From Chryseobacterium ureilyticum (GTDB lineage Bacteria; Bacteroidota; Bacteroidia; Flavobacteriales; Weeksellaceae), in NCBI RefSeq assembly GCF_900156735.1, contig NZ_FTOL01000009.1, forward strand, positions 112,545 through 176,544: a stretch of DNA of 64,000 bases, written 5' to 3'. Within the stretch, counting starts at the first letter, position 1. Every line of letters begins with the position of its first letter. Below, one piece after another: positions 52,221-60,174 of this stretch. The notes beneath the pieces were generated by a model, which was given only the letters and a program-made list of their open reading frames with translations, had not been told where the DNA came from and did not search any database. The position numbers and the translations under genes are program-made.

Positions 52221-52634
52221 ATGACATCTACAAGTGTAAACGCAAACTCTACCGGTCAGTTACAACTGGGAGGCGGAGCACAGTTCTGGGTATATCTTTC
52301 ACCCCAAAATGATACAGCTAAAATGATTACCAAATGGCGTGTAACATTTTCACAAGGAAATTGGAGTGATTCAATTTCAAGCGACAATCCGACAAAACAA
52401 ATCCAAACTCCTAATCTTTCAGGTATCTTTGAAATAAAAGTAGAATTATTAAGTGGTTCTACGGGTACCTGGAGACAAATTCCTCCACAAACAGGAAGCA
52501 ACAATGAGATAGGCTGTAATTCTAACTGTGCTTCAATGGTAGGAATTGTGGCAGACAGCACTCATCCTCTGATCGGGGCTATTAATGCACATTTCTGGAC
52601 TACCTGGGATGCGATGTGCAGAACGGGAGCATAA
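52221..52634 (+). CDS. Orphan beta-rich protein, function unknown
   Basis: A 137-residue protein rich in Ser, Thr, Asn and Gln, with almost no Lys or Arg in the first 35 residues and no signal peptide. It has a CNSNC pair and a terminal MC ('IGCNSNCASM' and 'WDAMCRTG'), four tryptophans and likely beta strands. This composition is typical of a small secreted or capsid-like beta sandwich. I do not recognise the family. It has its own hairpin at 52671-52689, so it is a single-gene unit. Confidence 0.7.
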   Translation: MTSTSVNANSTGQLQLGGGAQFWVYLSPQNDTAKMITKWRVTFSQGNWSDSISSDNPTKQIQTPNLSGIFEIKVELLSGSTGTWRQIPPQTGSNNEIGCNSNCASMVGIVADSTHPLIGAINAHFWTTWDAMCRTGA

Positions 52635-52670
52635 AAAGACAAAAAATCAATCATTTGAGTTAAGTTTACT

Positions 52671-52689
52671 GCGGCATTTTTAATACCGC
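52671..52689 (+). terminator. Hairpin after the orphan beta-rich protein
   Basis: GCGG (52671-52674) pairs with CCGC (52686-52689), followed by a T run. The stem is short with a mismatch inside, so support is moderate. Confidence 0.6.
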
Positions 52690-52765
52690 GGTTTTTCTTT
52701 GTAAAACTTCACAGGCTATAAATTCTTTTTCCCTAAATTAGCATTATTAATATAATGTAATTACA

Positions 52766-53500
52766 ATGTACAAAGGACGAACAGCATTTTCTTTGCTGTT
52801 ATTTTTAACTGTTTTTCTTCTTCCTCAACTTACAAAAGCGAGTGCATATTGGATGGAAATTCATGGTTCCGGAAAGGTAAAAGAACAGGTTAAAATTCAG
52901 GTTTGCTATGGTTTTATTGATGATCTCAGTGAACGACACAGAACTACAGGTCCTGAATTTCAAAGGATCAAGGATTTCAGTTTTTTTATTCTTAATGCTA
53001 AAGGTGAAAAATCAAAGATTCAATTTCAGCCGAAAGAGGATCATTGGGAAGCAACTTTTACTCCTGACAAAGAAGGAACTTACCGAATTTTTGGGTTGAA
53101 TGATCAACAACCTGTTTTAATTCGATCAAAAAATCAGGAGGATAATGTACGTCCAATAGATTTTATGTGTGGAGCTTATCAGGTAGGAGCTGTCTTTAAT
53201 AACAATTTACCACTTCAGCAGATGGATATCATTCTTCAGGAAAAGAACAGGATTTATACTGTTTTTCCATATCGTAATATGAAACCTGCGGAGAAAGGAA
53301 CAATGATTAGAATTTTTAATCCTGAAAACTGGGAAAAAAATATTCCGACAGATGAAAACCACAAGGTTACTTTTAAAGCAACAGTGCCCGGACTTTATGT
53401 AATCCGACAGGATTGGCAGGATAAGACAAAGGGGACATTACAGGGAATCCCTTATTCTACGATACGATACCGCAATAATTACTGTCTTTGGATTAATTAA
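52766..53500 (+). CDS. DUF4198-like secreted protein
   Basis: A 244-residue protein with a signal peptide (hydrophobic through 'FLLPQLTKASA'). It opens with 'YWMEIHGSGKVKEQVKIQVCYGF', like DUF4198/NikM-type extracellular domains that sit with metal uptake systems, then has two beta-sandwich-like repeats with 'TFTPDKEGTYRIFG' and 'TFKATVPGLYVIRQDW'. No metal motif is certain. It is convergent with the TonB receptor gene, with a shared terminator, so a role in the same uptake system is only suggested by proximity. Confidence 0.78.
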   Translation: MYKGRTAFSLLLFLTVFLLPQLTKASAYWMEIHGSGKVKEQVKIQVCYGFIDDLSERHRTTGPEFQRIKDFSFFILNAKGEKSKIQFQPKEDHWEATFTPDKEGTYRIFGLNDQQPVLIRSKNQEDNVRPIDFMCGAYQVGAVFNNNLPLQQMDIILQEKNRIYTVFPYRNMKPAEKGTMIRIFNPENWEKNIPTDENHKVTFKATVPGLYVIRQDWQDKTKGTLQGIPYSTIRYRNNYCLWIN

Positions 53501-53521
53501 AAAGAAGAAAATATATTAAAC

Positions 53522-53557
53522 AAAAAGCCCTCGATTCGTTGAAATCGAGGGCTTTTT
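53522..53557. terminator. Bidirectional terminator before the TonB receptor
   Basis: A perfect 15-bp stem (53522-53536 with 53543-53557), loop CGTTGA, flanked by A and T tracts. It separates two convergent genes. Confidence 0.92.
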
Positions 53558-53577
53558 TATGATCAATTATATCATTA

Positions 53578-56049
53578 TTAAAATTTCAGAGAAACACTTC
53601 CTAAGAAACGTGCCGGAGCTTGTGGTGTTAAACGTACCGACCACGCCTTTTCATTGGTAATGTTATCAAATTTTAATCCTACTCTGTATTTTGGCTGGTC
53701 ATAGAAGATTCCCAGATCAAACATTTTATAAGATGGAATAATCACTTTTGCAGTTTGTGTATTGGTCTGATAGGAAGAAGATCCCATATTTCCACCACCT
53801 CCTATTCCAAGACCTTTCAGTTTTCCGTCTGAAATCCTGTAGCTGATCCAGAAGTTGAACATATTTGCAGGTCCGGATAACGCGGGTCTTAAGCCATTAA
53901 CAGAAGGATTTGCGTTGGTAAATTTACTGTCGTTGTAAGCATAACCAGCTACAATATTCAATCCGTCAAAAGGGTTTGCTGTTATTTCTGCTTCAAATCC
54001 TTTACTCAACTGTGTTCCATCCTGTATTGAATAATTGATATCATCAGGATTTGTTCTTAAAATATTATCTACACGGATGTTATAATAGCTCAATGTTCCT
54101 ACAAGTCTGTGATTGAAGATGTCTCCTTTCACTCCAAATTCCCATTGATTTGCATATTCAGGTTTGAAGGTATTTCCATTGATATCAGCTCCACTTACAT
54201 TATTAAAGCCGTTCATATAATTCCCAAAAAGTGAAACCTTGTTTTTAAGAATTTCATAAACAAGACCCAACTTGGGTGAAAGAGCTGTCTGCCCATACGG
54301 ACCAGCCTGTGTTCCACTATTGCTTAACCCTCCTTTTATCTCTCCGGTTACAAGATCACGAACTCCTTTAAACTGAAATCTGTCTACTCTTAAACTTGCC
54401 ATTACCATCAATTGGTCTGTGACATTAAATACATTGGAAACATATGCTGCATAGGTATTATCACTATTATTCTCCTTTCTCATTGTAGAAGTTGCCGTAA
54501 GTGCGTTGATAATACTTCTGTTCACTCGGAAATCTGCAGAAGGATGTACAAAATTAAAAACCTTTGTATTGGTATGATAACGGTCAAAATGATTAGAGTT
54601 GTTATAGTAATCCAATCCTAATACCATTCTGTTTCTGAAACGTCCGATATGAAAATCTCCGATAAAATTCTGTTGGATATTGGTAGCAATAAATGAAGTG
54701 GTACCTACCATCACCTGTGCACTTGCCGTAGAATCTGTTTTTCCGTTGATTGCAGAGATATATCCATTGATGGTAGATCTTGCACGGGAAAGAATAGTCT
54801 GTGACGTCCAGTTTTCGGAAACTTTATAGTTCAGCTGAGCGAAGATATTCATCATCTGTGTTTCATAAGCAAGGTCATCACCGAGGAAATTTTTATAATA
54901 TGGAAACTTCATATCGGCAATCGACTGAATTTTATTACTTCCTGTATACGGGTTAAAACGAACTACGGAAGTTCCTTTTGCCTGGTTGAATTCTACATCC
55001 AAAAGAAGCGACATACGATCATTAATCTGATAGGAAAAACTTGGAGCAATCGCCAAAGAATTGGTAAAGCCCAAATCCTGAAAACTTTTTTCAAAAGTCC
55101 CGGCTGCATTCAAACGGAACAATGCTGTTCTGTCTTTGTTAACCGGAGTATTCACATCTACCGTCAGCCTGTTATAACTCCAGCTTCCGCCTACATATCC
55201 AACTTCACCGCCAAAACTGTTGTAAGGTTTTTTTGTTACACGATTGTAAACGCCTCCATAGCTGCTTGCTACACTTTTTCCAAATAAAGTTGCGGAAGGT
55301 CCTTTTATAGCTTCAATACGTTCTAAATTTACAGGATCAATCACTGAAAATGCTGCTCCTGCTACTCCGTTTCTTGCGTTAGGCTCTGTTTCAAAACCTC
55401 TTGAACGGAATGTTACTCTTCCCTGATTGGCAATCATTGGTACTCCTGCACCAGGTACATTTTTAGAAATACTTCCTAAATCTACTGCTACTTGTTCCTG
55501 AAAAAGTTCTTTGGTAACTGTATTATAAACTTGCGGGTTCTCAAGGTTCTTTAAAGGCAGTCTAGCCACAAAACCACTTTCTTTTTTAGAAAATCTGTTG
55601 GTGTTTTTCATGATTACAACTTCCTGAATCGCCTGAATATTTTCTTTTGTAAGCTGATAATCCAATGTTGCTGTTTCTCCCGTCTTTATTTCAACAGGAA
55701 TGCGAATTTCCTTAGAACCTAAAATCTGTAGTTTTATGGTATAATTCCCTGCATTTACGTGCTCAAATTGATAATTCCCATCATCATCTGTAAGGGTTTG
55801 ACGATTAGTTTCCAATAGAGAAACAGAGATTGCTCTCAATGGTTGCCCATCTACCATACTCACCTTACCGATTATTTCCGTTTTTATTTCCTGAGCATAG
55901 ATTTGGGTTATACTGATGAGAGAAAAGAAGAAGATAATAAATGGTTTAGACCATTGAGTTGTTTTACCTGTTACAGCGTCTTCCTGCGCTGCTTGTTTGA
56001 AATGAATTTCAGGCTTTACGGGAAGCTCATTTTCACTTGATTGTATCAT
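53578..56049 (-). CDS. TonB-dependent siderophore-type receptor
   Basis: An 823-residue outer-membrane receptor. It has a signal peptide after an unusual 34-residue hydrophilic lead, a carboxypeptidase-regulatory-like domain (about 55-140, 'IGKVSMVDGQPLRAISVSL'), a plug domain ('VPGAGVPMIANQGRVTFRSRGFETEPN' and 'IEAIKGPSATLFGKSVASSYGGVYNRVTKKP') and a 22-stranded barrel ending in 'APARFLGSVSLKF' with the terminal Phe. This layout matches FhuA/FpvA-like siderophore receptors of Bacteroidota; the ligand is unknown. Confidence 0.92.
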   Translation of the reverse strand: MIQSSENELPVKPEIHFKQAAQEDAVTGKTTQWSKPFIIFFFSLISITQIYAQEIKTEIIGKVSMVDGQPLRAISVSLLETNRQTLTDDDGNYQFEHVNAGNYTIKLQILGSKEIRIPVEIKTGETATLDYQLTKENIQAIQEVVIMKNTNRFSKKESGFVARLPLKNLENPQVYNTVTKELFQEQVAVDLGSISKNVPGAGVPMIANQGRVTFRSRGFETEPNARNGVAGAAFSVIDPVNLERIEAIKGPSATLFGKSVASSYGGVYNRVTKKPYNSFGGEVGYVGGSWSYNRLTVDVNTPVNKDRTALFRLNAAGTFEKSFQDLGFTNSLAIAPSFSYQINDRMSLLLDVEFNQAKGTSVVRFNPYTGSNKIQSIADMKFPYYKNFLGDDLAYETQMMNIFAQLNYKVSENWTSQTILSRARSTINGYISAINGKTDSTASAQVMVGTTSFIATNIQQNFIGDFHIGRFRNRMVLGLDYYNNSNHFDRYHTNTKVFNFVHPSADFRVNRSIINALTATSTMRKENNSDNTYAAYVSNVFNVTDQLMVMASLRVDRFQFKGVRDLVTGEIKGGLSNSGTQAGPYGQTALSPKLGLVYEILKNKVSLFGNYMNGFNNVSGADINGNTFKPEYANQWEFGVKGDIFNHRLVGTLSYYNIRVDNILRTNPDDINYSIQDGTQLSKGFEAEITANPFDGLNIVAGYAYNDSKFTNANPSVNGLRPALSGPANMFNFWISYRISDGKLKGLGIGGGGNMGSSSYQTNTQTAKVIIPSYKMFDLGIFYDQPKYRVGLKFDNITNEKAWSVRLTPQAPARFLGSVSLKF

Positions 56050-56407
56050 TTTTTTCAGCCTTATTTAAAATAATTATAAATAGAGGTGCAAAATAAAGGA
56101 TAAACAAATTTTCCCACAACATTAATTTGAATTATTCTAAATAAAACCCAGCATTCTATTTCCTTACATCTGAAATAAAATGAAAAATTTTCTAACTTAT
56201 TTTTAAATTATATTCTAATTTAATTCTATCTATCAGCTTATTTCCAATCATTTCATGCAACAGATCCTTGTTCTTACTACATTTTAAAAATTGGAGATAT
56301 TAGGTTTTCCACAAAATACTAACAAGTTATCCACAATTTAAAAATATAGATATAACCTTCTTTTTTTAAATTAGCAGATTATCGCAGAAAACTATACCTT
56401 AAAGATC
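56050..56407. other. Intergenic gap between the receptor and the XRE regulator
   Basis: About 360 AT-rich bases between divergent genes. I saw no gene, repeat or Fur-box-like palindrome with confidence. Promoters for both genes must lie here. Confidence 0.5.
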
Positions 56408-56950
56408 ATGGAAAATCAGGTTAAGATGTTGAGAGAGAAAATGAATTTAACTCAGAGTGAGCTTGCCGAAAGATCGGGGCTATCTCTTCGAACTGTTCAG
56501 AGAGTTGAAGCGGGTAATATTCTAAAAGGATTTACATTAAAAGCTCTTGCTAAAGCTTTAGAAATCTCACCGGAAAGCCTGACCATCACCTCGAAAGAAC
56601 AAGTAGATATTCAAAGAGCAAAAATCATTAATCTTTCTGCACTCACCGGAATCGTTATTCCTTTTGGAGGTGTCATTGTTCCTGCAATATTAACGTATCA
56701 GACAAAGGATTTACGAAATAAAGAGCTTGGAAAAGGTATTGTCTGCATTCAGATTATTATATCGGTGATTTTTTCTGTTTTAATGATTATAAGTCCGTTC
56801 ATTCAAAAGTTTTTCTCGTTTAAATTCCCTCTTTTTCTAGCTATTTTGATTCTATTTTTAATTTTAAAACTATTCATCATCATTAAAAATGGAATCAGCC
56901 TGAACCACAACCAGAATTTAAGTATAAAGTTGAAAACCAATTTTTTATAA
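56408..56950 (+). CDS. Membrane-bound XRE-family HTH regulator
   Basis: A 180-residue protein with a lambda-repressor-like HTH at the N terminus (about 4-60: 'LREKMNLTQSELAERSGLSLRTVQRVEAGN') and then three hydrophobic helices (about 78-100, 115-135 and 138-160). HTH proteins with a membrane tail probably sense an envelope state. It lies 87 bases upstream of an aspartic-protease-like membrane protein, which may be its target or partner. Confidence 0.88.
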   Translation: MENQVKMLREKMNLTQSELAERSGLSLRTVQRVEAGNILKGFTLKALAKALEISPESLTITSKEQVDIQRAKIINLSALTGIVIPFGGVIVPAILTYQTKDLRNKELGKGIVCIQIIISVIFSVLMIISPFIQKFFSFKFPLFLAILILFLILKLFIIIKNGISLNHNQNLSIKLKTNFL

Positions 56951-57037
56951 TCAAAGTCACAGAATTGTCGTAAAACTGTCATATCGCTTTTATGCAAAAC
57001 CAGCATTGGATTTCCGAATCTTGTGCAAAAAATCAGC

Positions 57038-57952
57038 ATGAAAATCATCAAAAAAATTTTAGTATCAATTTTAATTCTAATCGTTCTGACAGCATTCGGT
57101 GGATATATTTATTTCAACCAAAAATTCATCCCAGAAAAGAATTACTTAACATTAGAAAATGAAAGCGGAAGAATTCCTATCAAATGGATTGGAAACGATA
57201 AAAATGTATTACTCCTCCCTATTCATTTCCAAAAGGATTCTACAACTTATTATCTGCAATTCGATACCGGAGCAACTTATACTGAATTTTACTATAACTC
57301 GATTAAGGATATAAAAGGTATTAGCATCAATAATCATCGGGCAACTGCAACATTTTACCTCGGAAATACAAAAGTAACTTCTCACCTCATCAAGGTTTCC
57401 AACATAGGAAAAGTGCATGACAAAAATGATTCGGTTAAAATCATTGGAACTCTAGGCGCAGATATCATTGAGAATAGAAAAACAGTAATCAATTTAAAGG
57501 AAAATTGTGTCGTTTTCAATCTTTCTCAATGTCCAGCAAAGTTTAAAAATAACCTTATTGATTTTGAATTCAAAAAGAGGAAAATCATTATTCATGCGGA
57601 CTTAGAGGGAAACAGTGAGAAGTTCCTGTATGATTCCGGAACGAGTGCTTATGAACTTTTAACTTCGAAGGAGATCTGGGAAAGCTTAAAATTACCACGA
57701 TCAAAAGTTATTATTGAGAAACCACAATCGAGGTCTAATATTTTGACGAGCTATACTGCAAAAAGTAACCGCGTCATTACTTTTAAAAATAAGAATGTAC
57801 CACTTACAGAAGTTACTTACGTAGAAGGTTTTACTGCAACTCAATATATGCTCATGAAGTTTTCAGGAATGACTGGAATGCTGGGCAATAAAATCTTTTT
57901 GAATCATACAATCTACATTGATTGTGCTCAGGAAAAAATAGGAATTGAATAA
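57038..57952 (+). CDS. Membrane-anchored, two-lobed aspartic-protease-like protein
   Basis: A 304-residue protein. The ATG at 57038 is preferred to a TTG at 57023. A hydrophobic anchor (about 5-24) is followed by two lobes that each carry a catalytic-type triplet: 'YLQFDTGATYTEF' in the first and 'FLYDSGTSAYELL' in the second. After each lobe comes a 'GtLGadi' or 'GmLGnki' turn ('GTLGADIIEN', then 'GMLGNKIFLN'), as in pepsin-type enzymes. Bacterial proteins of this sort are rarely studied. Proteolytic activity is not proven; substrate and role are unknown. Confidence 0.7.
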   Translation: MKIIKKILVSILILIVLTAFGGYIYFNQKFIPEKNYLTLENESGRIPIKWIGNDKNVLLLPIHFQKDSTTYYLQFDTGATYTEFYYNSIKDIKGISINNHRATATFYLGNTKVTSHLIKVSNIGKVHDKNDSVKIIGTLGADIIENRKTVINLKENCVVFNLSQCPAKFKNNLIDFEFKKRKIIIHADLEGNSEKFLYDSGTSAYELLTSKEIWESLKLPRSKVIIEKPQSRSNILTSYTAKSNRVITFKNKNVPLTEVTYVEGFTATQYMLMKFSGMTGMLGNKIFLNHTIYIDCAQEKIGIE

Positions 57953-58149
57953 CTTTATTCCTAAATCTTTCCTAAATCAAGTCCCAATTTTGTCATGTTT
58001 TTAAACAGTATTTAAGATTTTTGAATAAACAATCTGTTCATAAAGCTTTATAAATTTGTTTTGACAAAATATATTCTCTGTGCATCGCTGATATTTTCAT
58101 CTAACCTCATGATTTCACAGAGATTAACATTAATAGTAAAGTAGTTTTC

Positions 58150-58977
58150 ATGATGTTTAGTATAAAAAAAATCCTTTTGGTATCAGGTATAATAGGTTGT
58201 ATGGGAAATGTACAGGCACAGATCAGTCCACCAGGACTTGGAGATGCTAAAACAGCTTTCTGGTCGGCATTTGGAGTGAAGCAACAATTGGATTCTTTAG
58301 GTAAAAAACAATCGATGAGTTATATCGCTATTGGTCGTAAAAGCAGCCCGGATAATGATAATTTGTTTTCAAAACAGGCTATTTTTGTTCTGAATCATGA
58401 GGTTTATAATTCTTTTGCACCTAACCAGCAATACAGCTATGCCATCAGCTACCGAAGACAGCCTCAATATGAAAGTGATGCGCCTTACGACAAAGAAAAT
58501 ACAGAGCAGGAATTCAGGATTTACGGAAGATATGCTTATACTTTTGATCTTGGTAAAAAGCTTAAATTAAAGAATACGGTTCGTCAGGAATTCAGAAAGT
58601 TTTTTGATGCCGATTTTCATAAAGTTGAAGAAGATTTCCAGTTAAGAACACGTCTTAAAAGCCAATTAACATATAATTTATCTCCTAAAAACAATCAGAA
58701 ACTGGCTTTAAGTGCTGAAGCTTTATTTTCCATTAGCCATCTTAATGAGCACGATCAGCATTGGAATTCTTTTGGATATAGAGAACTGAGACTTGCTGCT
58801 TATTATATGTTTAATATTCCTCATTCACCTTTTACAGTAGACATCGGTTATATGAATGATCTGATCAGAGGTAGCAAAAGTATTCACCACGGAGGTGTTC
58901 ATTATCTTGCTGCAGATCTGGTTTGGAATATTCCTTATAAAAAGAGAGAAACAACGGATCAGGATCATCTTGATTAG
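58150..58977 (+). CDS. DUF2490 secreted protein
   Basis: A 275-residue protein with a signal peptide (cleavage after 'GNVQAQ', about 26). It fits the DUF2490 pattern: 'SAFGVKQQLDSLGKKQSMSYIAIGRKS', many alternating strands, 'TVRQEFRKFFDADFHKVEEDFQLRTRLKSQ', and a last strand 'AADLVWNIPYK'. The family looks like a small outer-membrane beta barrel, with the number of strands uncertain. It is a single-gene unit with a good terminator at 58990. Confidence 0.87.
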   Translation: MMFSIKKILLVSGIIGCMGNVQAQISPPGLGDAKTAFWSAFGVKQQLDSLGKKQSMSYIAIGRKSSPDNDNLFSKQAIFVLNHEVYNSFAPNQQYSYAISYRRQPQYESDAPYDKENTEQEFRIYGRYAYTFDLGKKLKLKNTVRQEFRKFFDADFHKVEEDFQLRTRLKSQLTYNLSPKNNQKLALSAEALFSISHLNEHDQHWNSFGYRELRLAAYYMFNIPHSPFTVDIGYMNDLIRGSKSIHHGGVHYLAADLVWNIPYKKRETTDQDHLD

Positions 58978-58989
58978 AAAGATAAAATT

Positions 58990-59021
58990 AAAAATCCCAG
59001 TCATTGCTGTCTGGGATTTTT
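58990..59021 (+). terminator. Terminator after the DUF2490 gene
   Basis: AAAAATCCCAG (58990-59000) pairs with CTGGGATTTTT (59011-59021) across a 10-base loop. Confidence 0.85.
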
Positions 59022-59077
59022 GTTGGAAAATATAAGATTCTCCGCAATATAATTAAGTATGAATGTTGGTGTAAAAT

Positions 59078-59773
59078 TTAATTGCATAAGGTCAGAAACT
59101 GACGGCTCATCTGTACTTTAAATTTGGCTTCAGCTCTTGAACTCGCATAAATAGTATGCTCAAATGCCTGAATGGTTTTTAACTTCTGATCAATATATTC
59201 CGCTATCTGAACAATGGAAAAAATAAAGTCTCTGTACAATGCCATATTTACTGTTTGTCCGTAATAGGGTAAATACGCTTTCAAAAAAGGAATGGTCATT
59301 TGATGCCTGTTATAGCTTACACAATATCCTGCTCCTTCTCTTGAGGTCACAATATCATAATCATTGATATAATCCAGAATATTTTTATTGCCGCTGAGTG
59401 CATCTTTATTTTTTGAGCAAAAACGATTGATTTTATCCAAAATATGTTGAGCGTATTCCATCATGGAGATCGTTTTCCATTCAAAAACATGGTTCATCCC
59501 TTTTTGAGGTGACTTCACGTTTTCACATCCTGTACAGAAAGAAATACCAATCTTTTCATGGTAAGGAAAGAAGCAGTCTTTAATCTCAATGGCAGCATCT
59601 GCCTGTAAATTATCTTCTGCAAAATTATAATAGAGATAAGGGCTGTACATCCCTGCAAGTGTTTTCAGATAATCTGCTTCACCTGTATTGTGATATTCTT
59701 CAAACCATTTTTCAAGGTTATCATAATAATGGGCTTCAAAGTCTTTAAAGTTTAAGTAAAATGGCAATTCCAT
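59078..59773 (-). CDS. Hypothetical cytosolic protein
   Basis: A 231-residue soluble, largely helical protein. The ATG at 59773 (MELPFYLNF) is preferred over one 8 codons upstream. It has four or five cysteines, two of them in 'FCTGCENVKSP', which could bind a metal, and a later 'GYCVSYNRHQ'. No known domain is recognised. It stands alone between the DUF2490 gene and a repeat-containing gap. Confidence 0.7.
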   Translation of the reverse strand: MELPFYLNFKDFEAHYYDNLEKWFEEYHNTGEADYLKTLAGMYSPYLYYNFAEDNLQADAAIEIKDCFFPYHEKIGISFCTGCENVKSPQKGMNHVFEWKTISMMEYAQHILDKINRFCSKNKDALSGNKNILDYINDYDIVTSREGAGYCVSYNRHQMTIPFLKAYLPYYGQTVNMALYRDFIFSIVQIAEYIDQKLKTIQAFEHTIYASSRAEAKFKVQMSRQFLTLCN

Positions 59774-59797
59774 AGCTCTGTAATTTTGATGAAACAA

Positions 59798-60174
59798 AGC
59801 TATTGACGTAAAGCGACAAAACTTGACGTGTTTTATTTTTTTGTAAAAAGATATGAAATGTGAGACGATTAAATGTCAATAGTGAATTTTGCTTTTTAAG
59901 TGGATCCTAATAGATATTTAAATTAAACGCTGACGTTCGCCAGATCATGTATTATTATCTAATATTTATTCGCAAAAGCATTTCATTCAGCAAAGATGGT
60001 ATTGCTAATCTAAGAATTAATGAAAAGATTTTTTAATCCAAATAAAAATGTAAACTTAAAATCTAAGTGTTAAAATTATTGTTATTTAAAAACTCACGAG
60101 CTCAGCGAATTGATCATTCACTATTGACGTTTCTGCTCTCTACGCAACCCGAATCGCGAACCTCGCAACTACTT
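59798..60174. other. Intergenic gap occupied by a dispersed element
   Basis: About 380 bases with no gene. Almost all of it is the repeat element at 59871-60132 with terminal inverted repeats. A small open frame over it (60067-60372) overlaps the M20 peptidase gene on the other strand and is not credible. Confidence 0.65.
59871..60132. mobile_element. MITE-like 262-bp element with 17-bp terminal inverted repeats
   Basis: AAATGTCAATAGTGAAT (59871-59887) is matched, inverted, by ATTCACTATTGACGTTT (60116-60132), 16 of 17 identical. Inside are AAACGCT (59925-59931) and GCATTTCATTCAGCAAAG (59978-59995), both found in the same order near 13.2 and 18.6 kb. There is no reading frame for a transposase, so it would move only with help, if at all. 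Confidence 0.6.
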
